Source: Streptomyces violascens (GTDB taxonomy: Bacteria > Actinomycetota > Actinomycetes > Streptomycetales > Streptomycetaceae). Taken from it: a DNA stretch of 64,000 bases. Below are positions 11,013 to 17,710 of this stretch, piece by piece. Numbering within the stretch: the first letter of the stretch is position 1; each line of letters opens with the position of its first letter. The stretch covers positions 310,001 through 374,000 of the forward strand of contig NZ_BMUA01000001.1 of assembly GCF_014649955.1 (NCBI RefSeq), written 5' to 3'. Under the pieces are notes generated by a model. The model had not been told where the DNA came from, searched no databases, and was given only the letters and a program-made list of their open reading frames with translations. The translations under genes were made by a program, and so were the position numbers.

Positions 11013-11825
11013 TCAGCCCACCCGCTCCCTAGGGGGTGTCCGCCCCGCCCGCACGCTCCAGCGGCCGTCCGTGCGGGTGAGGTGGATCGGGTGGGCGAAG
11101 CACGCGCTCACCCGGTCGCTGGTCAGAACGTCCTGCGCCGGGCCGGAGGCCAGTGCACGGCCTTCGCGCAGGAGCAGCACGTGGGTCGTGCCCGGCGGGA
11201 GCTCCTCCAGGTGGTGGGTGACCAGGACCGACGACAGCTCCTGGTCCGCGAGTTGGAGCGCGTCCACGCGCTCGATGAGCTGCTCCCGTCCGGCGACATC
11301 GAGACCGGTCGCCGGTTCGTCGAGCAGGAGCAGCCGGGGTCCGGGCATGAGGGCTCGGGCGATCAGCGTCCGGCCTCGTTCGCCCTGGGACAGGGTCGGC
11401 CATCGCGCCTCGCGGCGTTCGCCGAGGCCGAGCAGGGCGATGAGTTCCTCGGCCCGCGCAGCCTGCTCCGCCGTGGGCGTCCAGCGCGGCACCCACTCAC
11501 TCGTATTCGTCAGCCCAGTCAGTACGACGTCACGGACCCTGAGAGGGGAGCGCAGCTCATGCCGAGGGTCGACATGGCCGATGTACGTGCGCAGGTGGCG
11601 CATGTCGACCCGGCCCAGTGCGTGCCCCAGCACCTCGACCGTGCCCCGGGTGGGGTGCACGAGCGCTCCCAGAAGGCTGAGCAGCGTGCTCTTGCCCGCG
11701 CCGTTGGCGCCGAGCAGCGCCCAGTGTTCTCCCGGCCGTACCGTCAGCGAGACGTCGCGCAGAATGGGATTGCCTTCGCGGACGATGTCGACGTTCCGTA
11801 CCCGGATCACCGGAGTCGCGCCCAT
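11013..11825 (-). CDS. Stand-alone ABC ATPase (ModF/YlmA type)
   Basis: A 270-residue ATPase with Walker A GANGAGKST (~residue 38), signature LSQGERGR, Walker B LLLLDEPATGLD and switch VTHHLEEL. The sequence after the first strand (EHWALLGANGAGKST) resembles the YlmA/ModF subgroup, which often lacks a cognate permease. None is encoded nearby. It starts 2 nt after the leuA stop, so it is probably co-transcribed and translationally coupled with leuA, and so under leucine attenuation. The 3' end contains a CTAGGGGGTGTCCG segment identical to the tip of the MITE at 60.4 kb. Confidence 0.85.
   Translation of the reverse strand: MGATPVIRVRNVDIVREGNPILRDVSLTVRPGEHWALLGANGAGKSTLLSLLGALVHPTRGTVEVLGHALGRVDMRHLRTYIGHVDPRHELRSPLRVRDVVLTGLTNTSEWVPRWTPTAEQAARAEELIALLGLGERREARWPTLSQGERGRTLIARALMPGPRLLLLDEPATGLDVAGREQLIERVDALQLADQELSSVLVTHHLEELPPGTTHVLLLREGRALASGPAQDVLTSDRVSACFAHPIHLTRTDGRWSVRAGRTPPRERVG
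11029..11042. repeat. 14-bp copy of the MITE terminal sequence inside a gene end
   Basis: CTAGGGGGTGTCCG here is identical to the first 14 bp of the element ends at 60438 and 60606. It lies in the last ten codons of the ABC ATPase gene. No second arm is visible, so it is either a remnant of an excised copy or a coincidence. Confidence 0.35.
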
Positions 11826-11827
11826 GG

Positions 11828-13630
11828 TCAGCCCTTCCGGGCACGGTTGACGGCGGCCATGACCGCGTGGACCGACGCGGAGAGGATGGAGGTGTCCCAG
11901 CCCGCGCCCCAGCAGATGTCGTCACCCACCCGGCATTCGGCATAGGCGACAGCGGGGCTGCCCGGTCCGGTGCCTGTGGAGTGCTCGGCGTAGGTGAGGA
12001 TGTCGACCGTGATCCCGGCCGTCGCGAGGGCGCCGGTGAAGGCCGACAGCGGCCCGTTGCCGGTTCCGTCCAGCGTGCGCTCCTCCCCGTCCGTACGCAG
12101 GACACAGGTGAACTCGTGCTCGCCCGGGCGCACTTCACCCGTCTCCCAGGACGCCAGGGTGAGACGCCCGTCCACACCGGGTGTGATGTAGGTGGTGCGG
12201 AACAGTTCCCACAGGTCCTTGTGGGAGAGCTCCCGGCCGCTGGCGTCGGTGGCCCGCTGCACCGTGCGGGAGAAGTCCGGACGCATGGCCTTGGGCAGGT
12301 CCAGGCCGTGGTGGGTGTGCAGCAGGTGGGCGATACCGCCCTTGCCGGACTGGGAGTTGATGCGGATGACTTCCTCATACGTACGCCCGATGTCACTCGG
12401 GTCGATGGGCAGGTACGGGACCTCCCAGGGTGCCTCCGCCGGCAGGACGCCCAGCTCCGCCGCCCGCTTCGCATGGTGGGCCATGCCCTTGGAAATGGCG
12501 TCCTGGTGTGTGCCGGAGAAGGCGGTGTGGACGAGGTCACCGGCATAAGGGTGCCGCGGGTGGACCGGCAGCCGGTTGCAGTGCTCGACCACCTCGCGTA
12601 CCGCGTCGATGTCGGAGAAGTCGATCATCGGGTTCACACCCTGCGCGTACAGGTTCAGGGCCAGCGTGACCAGGTCGACGTTGCCGGTCCGCTCACCGTT
12701 GCCGAAGAGGCAGCCCTCCACGCGCTGAGCCCCGGCCAGGACCGCGAGTTCGGCGCAGGCGACACCGGTCCCCCGGTCGTTGTGGGGGTGCACGGACAGG
12801 ATGACCGAGTCGCGCCGGGCCAGATGGCGGTGCATGTACTCGATCTGGTCCGCATACACATTGGGCGTGGCGATCTCGACCGTGGCCGGCAGATTGTGCA
12901 CCACGGGGCGGTCCGGGCTCGCCTCCCACAGCTCGGTCATGCTGTCGCAGACCTCCAGGACGAAGTCCGGCTCTGTGAGGTTGAAGACCTCCGGGGAGAA
13001 CTCGAACCGGACGTCCGTGCCCCTCAGTTGCTCGGCCCGCCGCATCAGATGCGTCCCGGCGTCGAGGATGAGTTGGTGCACCTCCGTCCGGGAACGCCCC
13101 AGAACCACATCCCGCCACACCGGCGCGGTGGCGGTGTAGAGGTGGACCAAGGTGCGCGGCAGCCCCTCGATGGAGTCGATGGTCCGGTCGATCAGGTCGC
13201 GGCGGGCCGGGGTGAAGACGGAGATGGTCACGTCCTCGGGCACGGCGCCGCTCGTCACCAGATGGCGTACGAAATCGAAGTCGGTCTGGCTCGCCGAGGG
13301 GTAGCCGACCTCGATCTCCTTGAACCCCATGGTGACCAGGAGGTCGAACATCCGGCGCTTGCGCTCGGTGTCCATGGGTTCGGCGAGCGCCTGGTTGCCG
13401 TCGCGCAGGTCGACCGGCACCCACAATGGGGCCTGCTTCAGCCGCCGCGACGGCCAGGTCCGGTCGGTCAGCGGCAGCGCGACCCGCTCGTGCGCGGGCC
13501 GGTAGCGGTGGTGCGGCATCGCGCTCGGGCGCTGCGGATTCCAGGCGGGAGCGCCCTGCGGTACGGCGGCGGACGGGCGCGGAGCGCGGGAGACATCCTC
13601 GTGCTGGACGAAGCCATGAGACGCAGTCAT
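11828..13630 (-). CDS. leuA: 2-isopropylmalate synthase
   Basis: A 600-residue cytosolic enzyme condensing acetyl-CoA with 2-oxoisovalerate, the first committed step of leucine synthesis. The DRE-TIM catalytic barrel shows [10 protein letters not shown] (~residues 73-82, metal-binding Asp) and [11 protein letters not shown] (metal-binding His pair). The last 150 or so residues form the LeuA regulatory domain for leucine feedback. The long N-terminal extension is typical of actinobacterial LeuA, as in Mycobacterium. An upstream leader peptide and competing RNA stems indicate attenuation. The ABC ATPase gene follows after 2 nt. Confidence 0.95.
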   Translation of the reverse strand: MTASHGFVQHEDVSRAPRPSAAVPQGAPAWNPQRPSAMPHHRYRPAHERVALPLTDRTWPSRRLKQAPLWVPVDLRDGNQALAEPMDTERKRRMFDLLVTMGFKEIEVGYPSASQTDFDFVRHLVTSGAVPEDVTISVFTPARRDLIDRTIDSIEGLPRTLVHLYTATAPVWRDVVLGRSRTEVHQLILDAGTHLMRRAEQLRGTDVRFEFSPEVFNLTEPDFVLEVCDSMTELWEASPDRPVVHNLPATVEIATPNVYADQIEYMHRHLARRDSVILSVHPHNDRGTGVACAELAVLAGAQRVEGCLFGNGERTGNVDLVTLALNLYAQGVNPMIDFSDIDAVREVVEHCNRLPVHPRHPYAGDLVHTAFSGTHQDAISKGMAHHAKRAAELGVLPAEAPWEVPYLPIDPSDIGRTYEEVIRINSQSGKGGIAHLLHTHHGLDLPKAMRPDFSRTVQRATDASGRELSHKDLWELFRTTYITPGVDGRLTLASWETGEVRPGEHEFTCVLRTDGEERTLDGTGNGPLSAFTGALATAGITVDILTYAEHSTGTGPGSPAVAYAECRVGDDICWGAGWDTSILSASVHAVMAAVNRARKG

Positions 13631-13661
13631 GAAACGGAGCTTCTTTCAGTCGGCCAGATGG

Positions 13662-13719
13662 CGACCGGCGCAGCCCGACACCCGCTGCGGGGTGCCGGTC
13701 GTGTCAGACCCCGCAGCGG
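13662..13719 (-). promoter_or_regulatory. Leucine attenuator of leuA (competing RNA stems)
   Basis: On the leuA strand, a segment in the end of the leader peptide (13708-13719) is perfectly complementary over 12 nt to 13682-13693. That downstream segment also contributes to a hairpin formed by CGACCGGC (13701-13694) with GCCGGTCG (13669-13662), strengthened by an inner CGCAGC/GCTGCG pairing. Ribosome stalling at the leucine codons would free the first segment and form the antiterminator. Translation to the stop codon would cover it and allow the terminator. No U-run follows the stem, as is common in this lineage. Confidence 0.75.
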
Positions 13720-13748
13720 CAGCCGAGGAGAAGCTCGCGCAGCAACAT
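13704..13748 (-). CDS. leuA leader peptide, 14 aa, leucine-rich
   Basis: The 14-codon frame reads MLLRELLLGCRCGV, with five leucines in two blocks (TTG CTG and CTT CTC CTC). The stop is about 75 nt before leuA and directly precedes the attenuator hairpin. The ATG follows a possible -10 box (TACTGT) by 6 nt, so the transcript may be leaderless. Leucine-rich leaders before leuA are an established attenuation arrangement in bacteria, and comparative work has predicted them in actinobacteria. Confidence 0.8.
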   Translation of the reverse strand: MLLRELLLGCRCGV

Positions 13749-13754
13749 GCCGGT

Positions 13755-13784
13755 ACAGTAACCACAGTTGAACTCCTCAGACAA
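13755..13784 (-). promoter_or_regulatory. Candidate leuA leader promoter
   Basis: On the minus strand TTGTCT (13784-13779) and TACTGT (13760-13755) are separated by 18 nt and resemble -35 and -10 boxes. Start of transcription would fall near the leader ATG at 13748. The -35 box lies inside the 13776-13790 palindrome. Confidence 0.5.
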
Positions 13785-13790
13785 CCTGAG
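13776..13790. promoter_or_regulatory. Candidate GntR operator shared by leuA and the GntR gene
   Basis: CTCAG-ACAAC-CTGAG is an inverted repeat (13776-13780 with 13786-13790) midway between the divergent leuA leader and GntR gene, overlapping the putative leuA -35 box. Binding there by the adjacent FadR-type regulator could control both directions. Confidence 0.5.
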
Positions 13791-13812
13791 AACTGAAAGA
13801 AGGTGACCCCGG

Positions 13813-14502
13813 ATGCCGTTGGGTGCTCTGCGGGCAACTCCCTTGGTCGAGCAGGCGACCGCCCGGCTGCGCGAACAGATCGTCGGGGAGGAATGGCCCG
13901 TCGGGACGAAGCTCCCCGGCGAGACCTCCCTGGCGCAGCTGCTCGGCGTGGGACGCTCGACGGTGCGCGAAGCCCTGCGCGCACTGGCCGGGGCGGGGCT
14001 TGTACAGGCGCGCCAAGGCTCCGGCGTCTTCGTCATCGCGACCAAACCCAAGGAGGACTGGTCCACCCAGCTCCGCCGGGCGGCCGTGGCCGATGTCTAC
14101 GAGGTCCGTATGGTCATGGAGGTCGAGGCGGCCCAACTGGCCGCCCTGCGGCGCACCGAAGAAGACCTCACCGCCATGAAATCGGCGCTTGCCGGGCGCC
14201 GCAGCGCCCTGAGCGGCAGCAACGCGGAGTTCGTCGACGCCGACATCGCCCTGCACGCCGCCGTCGTTGCCTCGGCGCACAACCCCGTCCTCACCGCTCT
14301 GTTCGCCGAATTCGTCCCCGCGCTGCGCCAGGGTCTGATCGACCTCGTGGAGCTCCTCGACCTGCGGACCAAGGAGCCGGACCATTCGGAGGCCGGGCAT
14401 GCCGCCCTGGTGGACGCCATCGCCGAGGGCGACCCCGAGGCGGCGGGACGCACCCTGCGCGAGGAACTGCGCCGGACACTGACCCAGCTCCAGGCGCCCT
14501 GA
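13813..14502 (+). CDS. GntR-family regulator, FadR/FCD subfamily
   Basis: A 229-residue transcription factor from ATG 13813, with AGAAGGTG upstream. The winged HTH spans about residues 10-75 (LREQIVGEEWPVGTKLPGE, LAQLLGVGRSTVREALRALA, ARQGSGVFV). The FCD effector domain (VYEVRMVMEVEAAQLAA ... DADIALHAAVVASAHNPVL ... HAALVDAIAEGDPEAA) retains the His/Asp positions that bind metal and an organic acid in FCD proteins. It is divergent from the leuA leader across 64 nt with a palindrome between them, suggesting control of leuA, itself, or both. Effector unknown. Confidence 0.88.
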   Translation: MPLGALRATPLVEQATARLREQIVGEEWPVGTKLPGETSLAQLLGVGRSTVREALRALAGAGLVQARQGSGVFVIATKPKEDWSTQLRRAAVADVYEVRMVMEVEAAQLAALRRTEEDLTAMKSALAGRRSALSGSNAEFVDADIALHAAVVASAHNPVLTALFAEFVPALRQGLIDLVELLDLRTKEPDHSEAGHAALVDAIAEGDPEAAGRTLREELRRTLTQLQAP

Positions 14503-14636
14503 GCCACAAGAAGCGGGGCCAACTCCGCGTCACAACTGAGGAGTTGGCAGGCAGAAAGGGCGTCCTCTACGTCCGGCGGACGGGGGCGACGTCCCGGCAT
14601 TTGAGGTGTCGGCCGTGGGCCCGGCACTCGGCGTGG

Positions 14637-15605
14637 CTACCGGTGCCGACCGGGGCGAGCGCGATCGATGACGGGGCAAAGCCCCTCCCGGAGGGCAATA
14701 CGGAGCCCGGCTCGGGAGGCCATGCGCCTGGTCGGCAGGCCGAGCCTCACGAAATGGGGCTCGCCCTGCGTCCCGTACCAGATCGCCCCCGTGAACACCC
14801 TCTCGTGGACGCGTTTGCCGGTGGAATCCGCCGGCCATTCCGGGAGTTCCAGCTGCGGTTTTCCGTCCGGCTTCCTGGGCATCGTCTCGCCGGCCCGGGC
14901 CCGGAACGTCTCGTACGCTTCGGGGTCCATCGGGACGAGGACGACGAGGCGCTCCGGCGGCAGCTTGCGCGCGGCCTCACCGATCTCCCACAGGACCCCG
15001 GCGGTCAGCCCGGCCGTGAGCACGACGAGCCGCGCCCTGCCCATGAGTTGACTCACCGTGTCCTGCCAGTCGTCCAGCGGCAGGTAGAACCGGCGCGCCC
15101 CCGCCAGCGGGAGGCGTTCGCCCGGTTCGCCGACGGCGACGACCGGGGCGACCGGCGCCAGGACCCGGGTCAGCTGCTCCTCCTCGGTCAGCCCGGAGAC
15201 GTACAGGAACGAGAAGACGCTGCCGATGCCCCGCGCGCGGGACTCCTCCAGGCCGGCCCGGCGCCGGTCGTCCTCGAAAGGCCGCAGGTAGAGGACGAAC
15301 GACCGCGCCGCCAGTTCAGCGGGGCGGACGGGGGCCGCGCGCCTGCGTCGGCCCTGCACCCCCGCCTGCTGGCCGAGCAGGAAGAGCAGGCCTCCGCCGG
15401 TCAGGAGGAGCGGGAAGAGCACGTACGTCTGCCACCAAGCGGGAGGCTCGAAATAGGGGCCGGGCCGGGACGCGGACTTCCAGCGGGCGAAGCCGGCGAC
15501 CGCGCAGCCGAGCCCCACGACGCGCAGCACCCAGCCGCCGACCGTGAACAGCGCGGCCGGCGGTACGGATCGCCCCGACCGGGCCTTGTCGCGCGCCACG
15601 ACCAT
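14637..15605 (-). CDS. Membrane protein with a soluble Rossmann/TIR-like domain
   Basis: A 322-residue protein. Two predicted membrane helices lie near residues 18-40 and 60-80 (FTVGGWVLRVVGLGCAVAGF; YVLFPLLLTGGGLLFLLG). A cytoplasmic domain follows, containing FVLYLRPFEDDRR, EEQLTRVLAPVAPVVAVGEP, ARLVVLTAGLTAGVLWEIGEA and RLVVLVPMDPEAYETF. The alternating strand-helix pattern, an early FEDD loop and a mid-domain Trp-Glu suggest a TIR/SLOG-like nucleotide-binding fold. I do not recognise a named family. A catalytic role cannot be claimed without structural comparison. It lies 93 nt after another small membrane protein gene on the same strand. Confidence 0.65.
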   Translation of the reverse strand: MVVARDKARSGRSVPPAALFTVGGWVLRVVGLGCAVAGFARWKSASRPGPYFEPPAWWQTYVLFPLLLTGGGLLFLLGQQAGVQGRRRRAAPVRPAELAARSFVLYLRPFEDDRRRAGLEESRARGIGSVFSFLYVSGLTEEEQLTRVLAPVAPVVAVGEPGERLPLAGARRFYLPLDDWQDTVSQLMGRARLVVLTAGLTAGVLWEIGEAARKLPPERLVVLVPMDPEAYETFRARAGETMPRKPDGKPQLELPEWPADSTGKRVHERVFTGAIWYGTQGEPHFVRLGLPTRRMASRAGLRIALREGLCPVIDRARPGRHR

Positions 15606-15698
15606 CCCCCTCCCCCGCCCTCACCGCCAGCATGCGCCAGACCGGCCGCATGCGACAGCGGCTCGATCCGGCCGAAGTGGCAAGCAACGAGGGGTGGT

Positions 15699-16130
15699 TC
15701 ACCGGCTGGACGAAGAACGCCGCAGGCCCACGAGCTCGAACTCGGCGAAGACCGCGACGACCACCGCTCCGATCGCCATGAACCCGCGCCCCAGGCCGGT
15801 GAGCGGCACGACGTCCGTGAACGCCAGGAGGACGAGCGCCACACAGGACAGGATGTTGCCCACAACGACGGTCGCAGCGAGGCGGAAGGGGATCTTCGGA
15901 TAGCCGACGACGAGGGCCAGCGCCGCGGCCCCGCCCAGCATGGCGACCCCGAAGGGCACGGACCACGTGGTCGGCAGCCCGAGCGGGTCGCTGAGCCACT
16001 TGCCGCCGACCAGCATGACGACACCGAAGACCGCCGTGCTCCAGCTGTCGATGCGCAGGGTCGTACGCAGGTGGTCCGGCCCCGCGCGGTCGGCGGCCGG
16101 GCTCTGCGCGGTCATGGCGGGAGTGCTCAC
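15699..16130 (-). CDS. Small four-helix membrane protein
   Basis: A 143-residue protein from GTG 16130, chosen because GAGGAG lies 5 nt upstream; ATG 16115 is the alternative. Four hydrophobic segments are visible (TAVFGVVMLVGGKWL; WSVPFGVAMLGGAAALALVVGY; RLAATVVVGNILSCVALVLLAF; LGRGFMAIGAVVVAVFAEFELVGL). No catalytic motif is seen. It is divergent from the XRE regulator at 16264, and the strong palindrome between them suggests it is that regulator's target. Function unknown. Confidence 0.75.
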   Translation of the reverse strand: MSTPAMTAQSPAADRAGPDHLRTTLRIDSWSTAVFGVVMLVGGKWLSDPLGLPTTWSVPFGVAMLGGAAALALVVGYPKIPFRLAATVVVGNILSCVALVLLAFTDVVPLTGLGRGFMAIGAVVVAVFAEFELVGLRRSSSSR

Positions 16131-16197
16131 AGGGGCTCCTCTGGGTGGGGGCCGGGCCTGAACCGGCCTCGGTCGTAAGGAGACCGTGGCATCGCGG

Positions 16198-16231
16198 GGC
16201 CATGACCTCAATGACCTCCGAGGTCATGGCC
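16198..16231. promoter_or_regulatory. Operator-like palindrome with three ATGACCTC half-sites
   Basis: GGCCATGACCTC (16198-16209) and GAGGTCATGGCC (16220-16231) are perfect inverted 12-mers, and a third ATGACCTC copy (16211-16218) sits between them. The site lies in the 133-nt divergent region between the membrane protein and the XRE regulator, 33 nt before the regulator's ATG. Confidence 0.75.
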
Positions 16232-16263
16232 GCCTTGATCCGGGCCCGGATATTCTCGCGATC

Positions 16264-17088
16264 ATGGATGTCCAGCAGCAGTCTCGAATAGGGATCCTGA
16301 TACGGGAGTGGCGTCGCCGTCGCAGGCTCAGCCAGCTCGAACTCGCCCTCCTCGCCGACACATCGGCCCGGCATCTGTCCTGCGTGGAGACCGGCCGCGC
16401 GCACCCGAGCCGGACGATGGTGCTCCGCCTCTCCACCGCCCTGGACGTCCCCTTGCGTGAGCGCAACACCCTGTTGGTGGCGGCTGGTTACGCGCCCGCC
16501 TACCGCGAGAGCAGCCTCGACGACGAGGACATGGCGGCGGTCAGGTCCGCGCTCGACACGATGCTGAACGCGCACGAGCCGTACCCCGCCGTGGTTGTCG
16601 ACCGCTGCTGGAACGTGCTGACCGGCAACCGGGCCATGGCCGTCCTCATGGACGGCATACCGGCCCACCTGCTGGAACCCCGGCCGAACGTGTACCGCCT
16701 GACTCTCCACCCCGACGGGCTCGCCGCACGTCTCGCCAACCTCGGCGAGGTCCGGGCGCTCTTCCTCGAACGGCTCCAGCGCCAGGTGCACGCCACCGGC
16801 GACACGGATCTCCGGACGCTGTACGAGGAGGTGAGCGGCTACCCGGCGCTGCCGGGCGAGGAGACGGCCGGGCCCGAGGACCCGCAAGCGCGGCCGAGCC
16901 CGATCCAGGTGCCGTTGCGGGTCCGTACCCCGTTCGGCGAGCTGTCCCTGTTCGGCACCATGGCCACGTTCGGGGCCCCGGCCGACGTGACACTCTCGGA
17001 ACTCGCCATCGAGCTGTTCTACCCCCTCGACGACTTCACCGCCCAAGCCCTGCGGGCCCTCGCCGAGACTCCACCATCTTTTACGTAG
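16264..17088 (+). CDS. XRE-family regulator with MmyB-like ligand domain
   Basis: A 274-residue DNA-binding protein from ATG 16264. The N-terminal HTH (LIREWRRRRRLSQLELALLADTSARHLSCVETGRAHPS) covers residues ~10-50. The rest matches the MmyB-type domain (NAHEPYPAVVVDRCWNVLTGNRAM ... LRTPFGELSLFGTMATFG), a PAS-like fold reported to bind fatty-acid-type ligands. Regulators of this class usually control a divergent neighbour, here the small membrane protein. The ATGACCTC sites at 16198-16231 are the likely operator, probably also autoregulatory. Confidence 0.9.
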   Translation: MDVQQQSRIGILIREWRRRRRLSQLELALLADTSARHLSCVETGRAHPSRTMVLRLSTALDVPLRERNTLLVAAGYAPAYRESSLDDEDMAAVRSALDTMLNAHEPYPAVVVDRCWNVLTGNRAMAVLMDGIPAHLLEPRPNVYRLTLHPDGLAARLANLGEVRALFLERLQRQVHATGDTDLRTLYEEVSGYPALPGEETAGPEDPQARPSPIQVPLRVRTPFGELSLFGTMATFGAPADVTLSELAIELFYPLDDFTAQALRALAETPPSFT

Positions 17089-17168
17089 TCCGCCTGTTTA
17101 AGATCCGCTGGAACGGCGATGCGTATCTATGTCGGATTACGCGATCGACCGCATGTGGAGGTATTTCC

Positions 17169-17342
17169 ATGTCGCGCGACGAGAAGGCCAAGGCAAAGGC
17201 CGAGCAGGCCAAGGGCAAGGCAAAGGAAGCGCTCGGGCGCATGGTGGGCAATGAGCGCCGCACCGCGGAAGGGCGTATCGACCAGGCCAAGGGTGATGCC
17301 CGCCAGGCCAAGGAGAAGGCCAAGGACGCCATGAAGGACTGA
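17169..17342 (+). CDS. CsbD-family stress protein
   Basis: A 57-residue Lys/Ala/Glu-rich hydrophilic helical protein (EKAKAKAEQAKGKAKEALGR ... RIDQAKGDARQAKEKAKDAMKD). GGAGG lies 7 nt before ATG 17169. The KGK.KE..G and QAKGD..QAKE.AKDA repeats are CsbD signatures. CsbD proteins are general-stress proteins (SigB-dependent in Bacillus) of unknown mechanism. It is probably monocistronic: the strong hairpin at 17573-17609 lies downstream. Confidence 0.92.
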   Translation: MSRDEKAKAKAEQAKGKAKEALGRMVGNERRTAEGRIDQAKGDARQAKEKAKDAMKD

Positions 17343-17571
17343 GGCGCCGACTGAGAGCAGAATGTGGCGAGCGTGGCGCGGACGTGTCGCGTCACGCTCG
17401 CCTTTGCGTGCCGCGACTCGCGTTGTGCGTGGCCGGAAATACGTGCCCGCAACCGCAGGGCCGGAAATATCCAGTGCCGAGAGGGGAGAACTCCGCTGGA
17501 ATTCCACGGAGTTCGGCCCACCTCCCGCTCCCGCGGCACCCCGGCTCCAGGAGTCCCTTTTGCTGCGATGG

Positions 17572-17629
17572 GGGACCTGAGCCCCGGGACCGCCCCGGGA
17601 CTTAGGTCCGGCGAGTGGGGACTTTCACC
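17572..17629 (+). promoter_or_regulatory. Three DosR/DevR-like GGGAC boxes, partly forming a hairpin
   Basis: GGGACCTGAGCCCC (17572-17585), GGGACTTAGGTCC (17597-17609) and GGGACTTTCACC (17618-17629) start 25 and 21 nt apart. Each resembles half or all of the GGGACTTNNGNCCC box of DosR/DevR hypoxia regulators. The first two also pair as a 16-bp imperfect stem (17573-17588 with 17594-17609), so a csbD terminator is the competing reading. Confidence 0.4.
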
Positions 17630-17660
17630 GCGCAACCGCGTCGCATCGAAGTAGTTCCAT

Positions 17661-17676
17661 GTAGGGCGCGCCCTAC
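17661..17676. promoter_or_regulatory. Perfect 16-bp palindrome before the MHS transporter
   Basis: GTAGGGCGCGCCCTAC is exactly self-complementary and lies 35 nt before the transporter GTG. This is the right place and size for a dimeric repressor site. Confidence 0.55.
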
Positions 17677-17710
17677 TGTCGCCGAAATCGCCTAACGAAA
17701 GAGTCGCTGC

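Larger units (their letters stand above)
17343..17710. other. 368-nt intergenic region rich in palindromes
   Basis: No supported gene is seen between csbD and the MHS transporter. The region holds a GAACTCCG...CGGAGTTC inverted repeat around GGAATTCC (17488-17514), a hairpin at 17573-17609 that overlaps three GGGAC-led boxes (17572-17629), and a perfect 16-bp palindrome at 17661-17676. It looks like a composite regulatory region for the transporter plus a csbD terminator. Confidence 0.6.

Noticed and set aside
15316..17046. A 576-codon minus-strand frame crossing three genes
   Set aside because: It spans the XRE regulator and two membrane protein genes in the wrong frame or strand and has no coherent domain.
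17488..17514. A riboswitch before the MHS transporter
   Set aside because: The inverted repeat around GGAATTCC lacks any conserved core I could match to known aptamers; it is described only as part of a palindrome-rich intergenic region.
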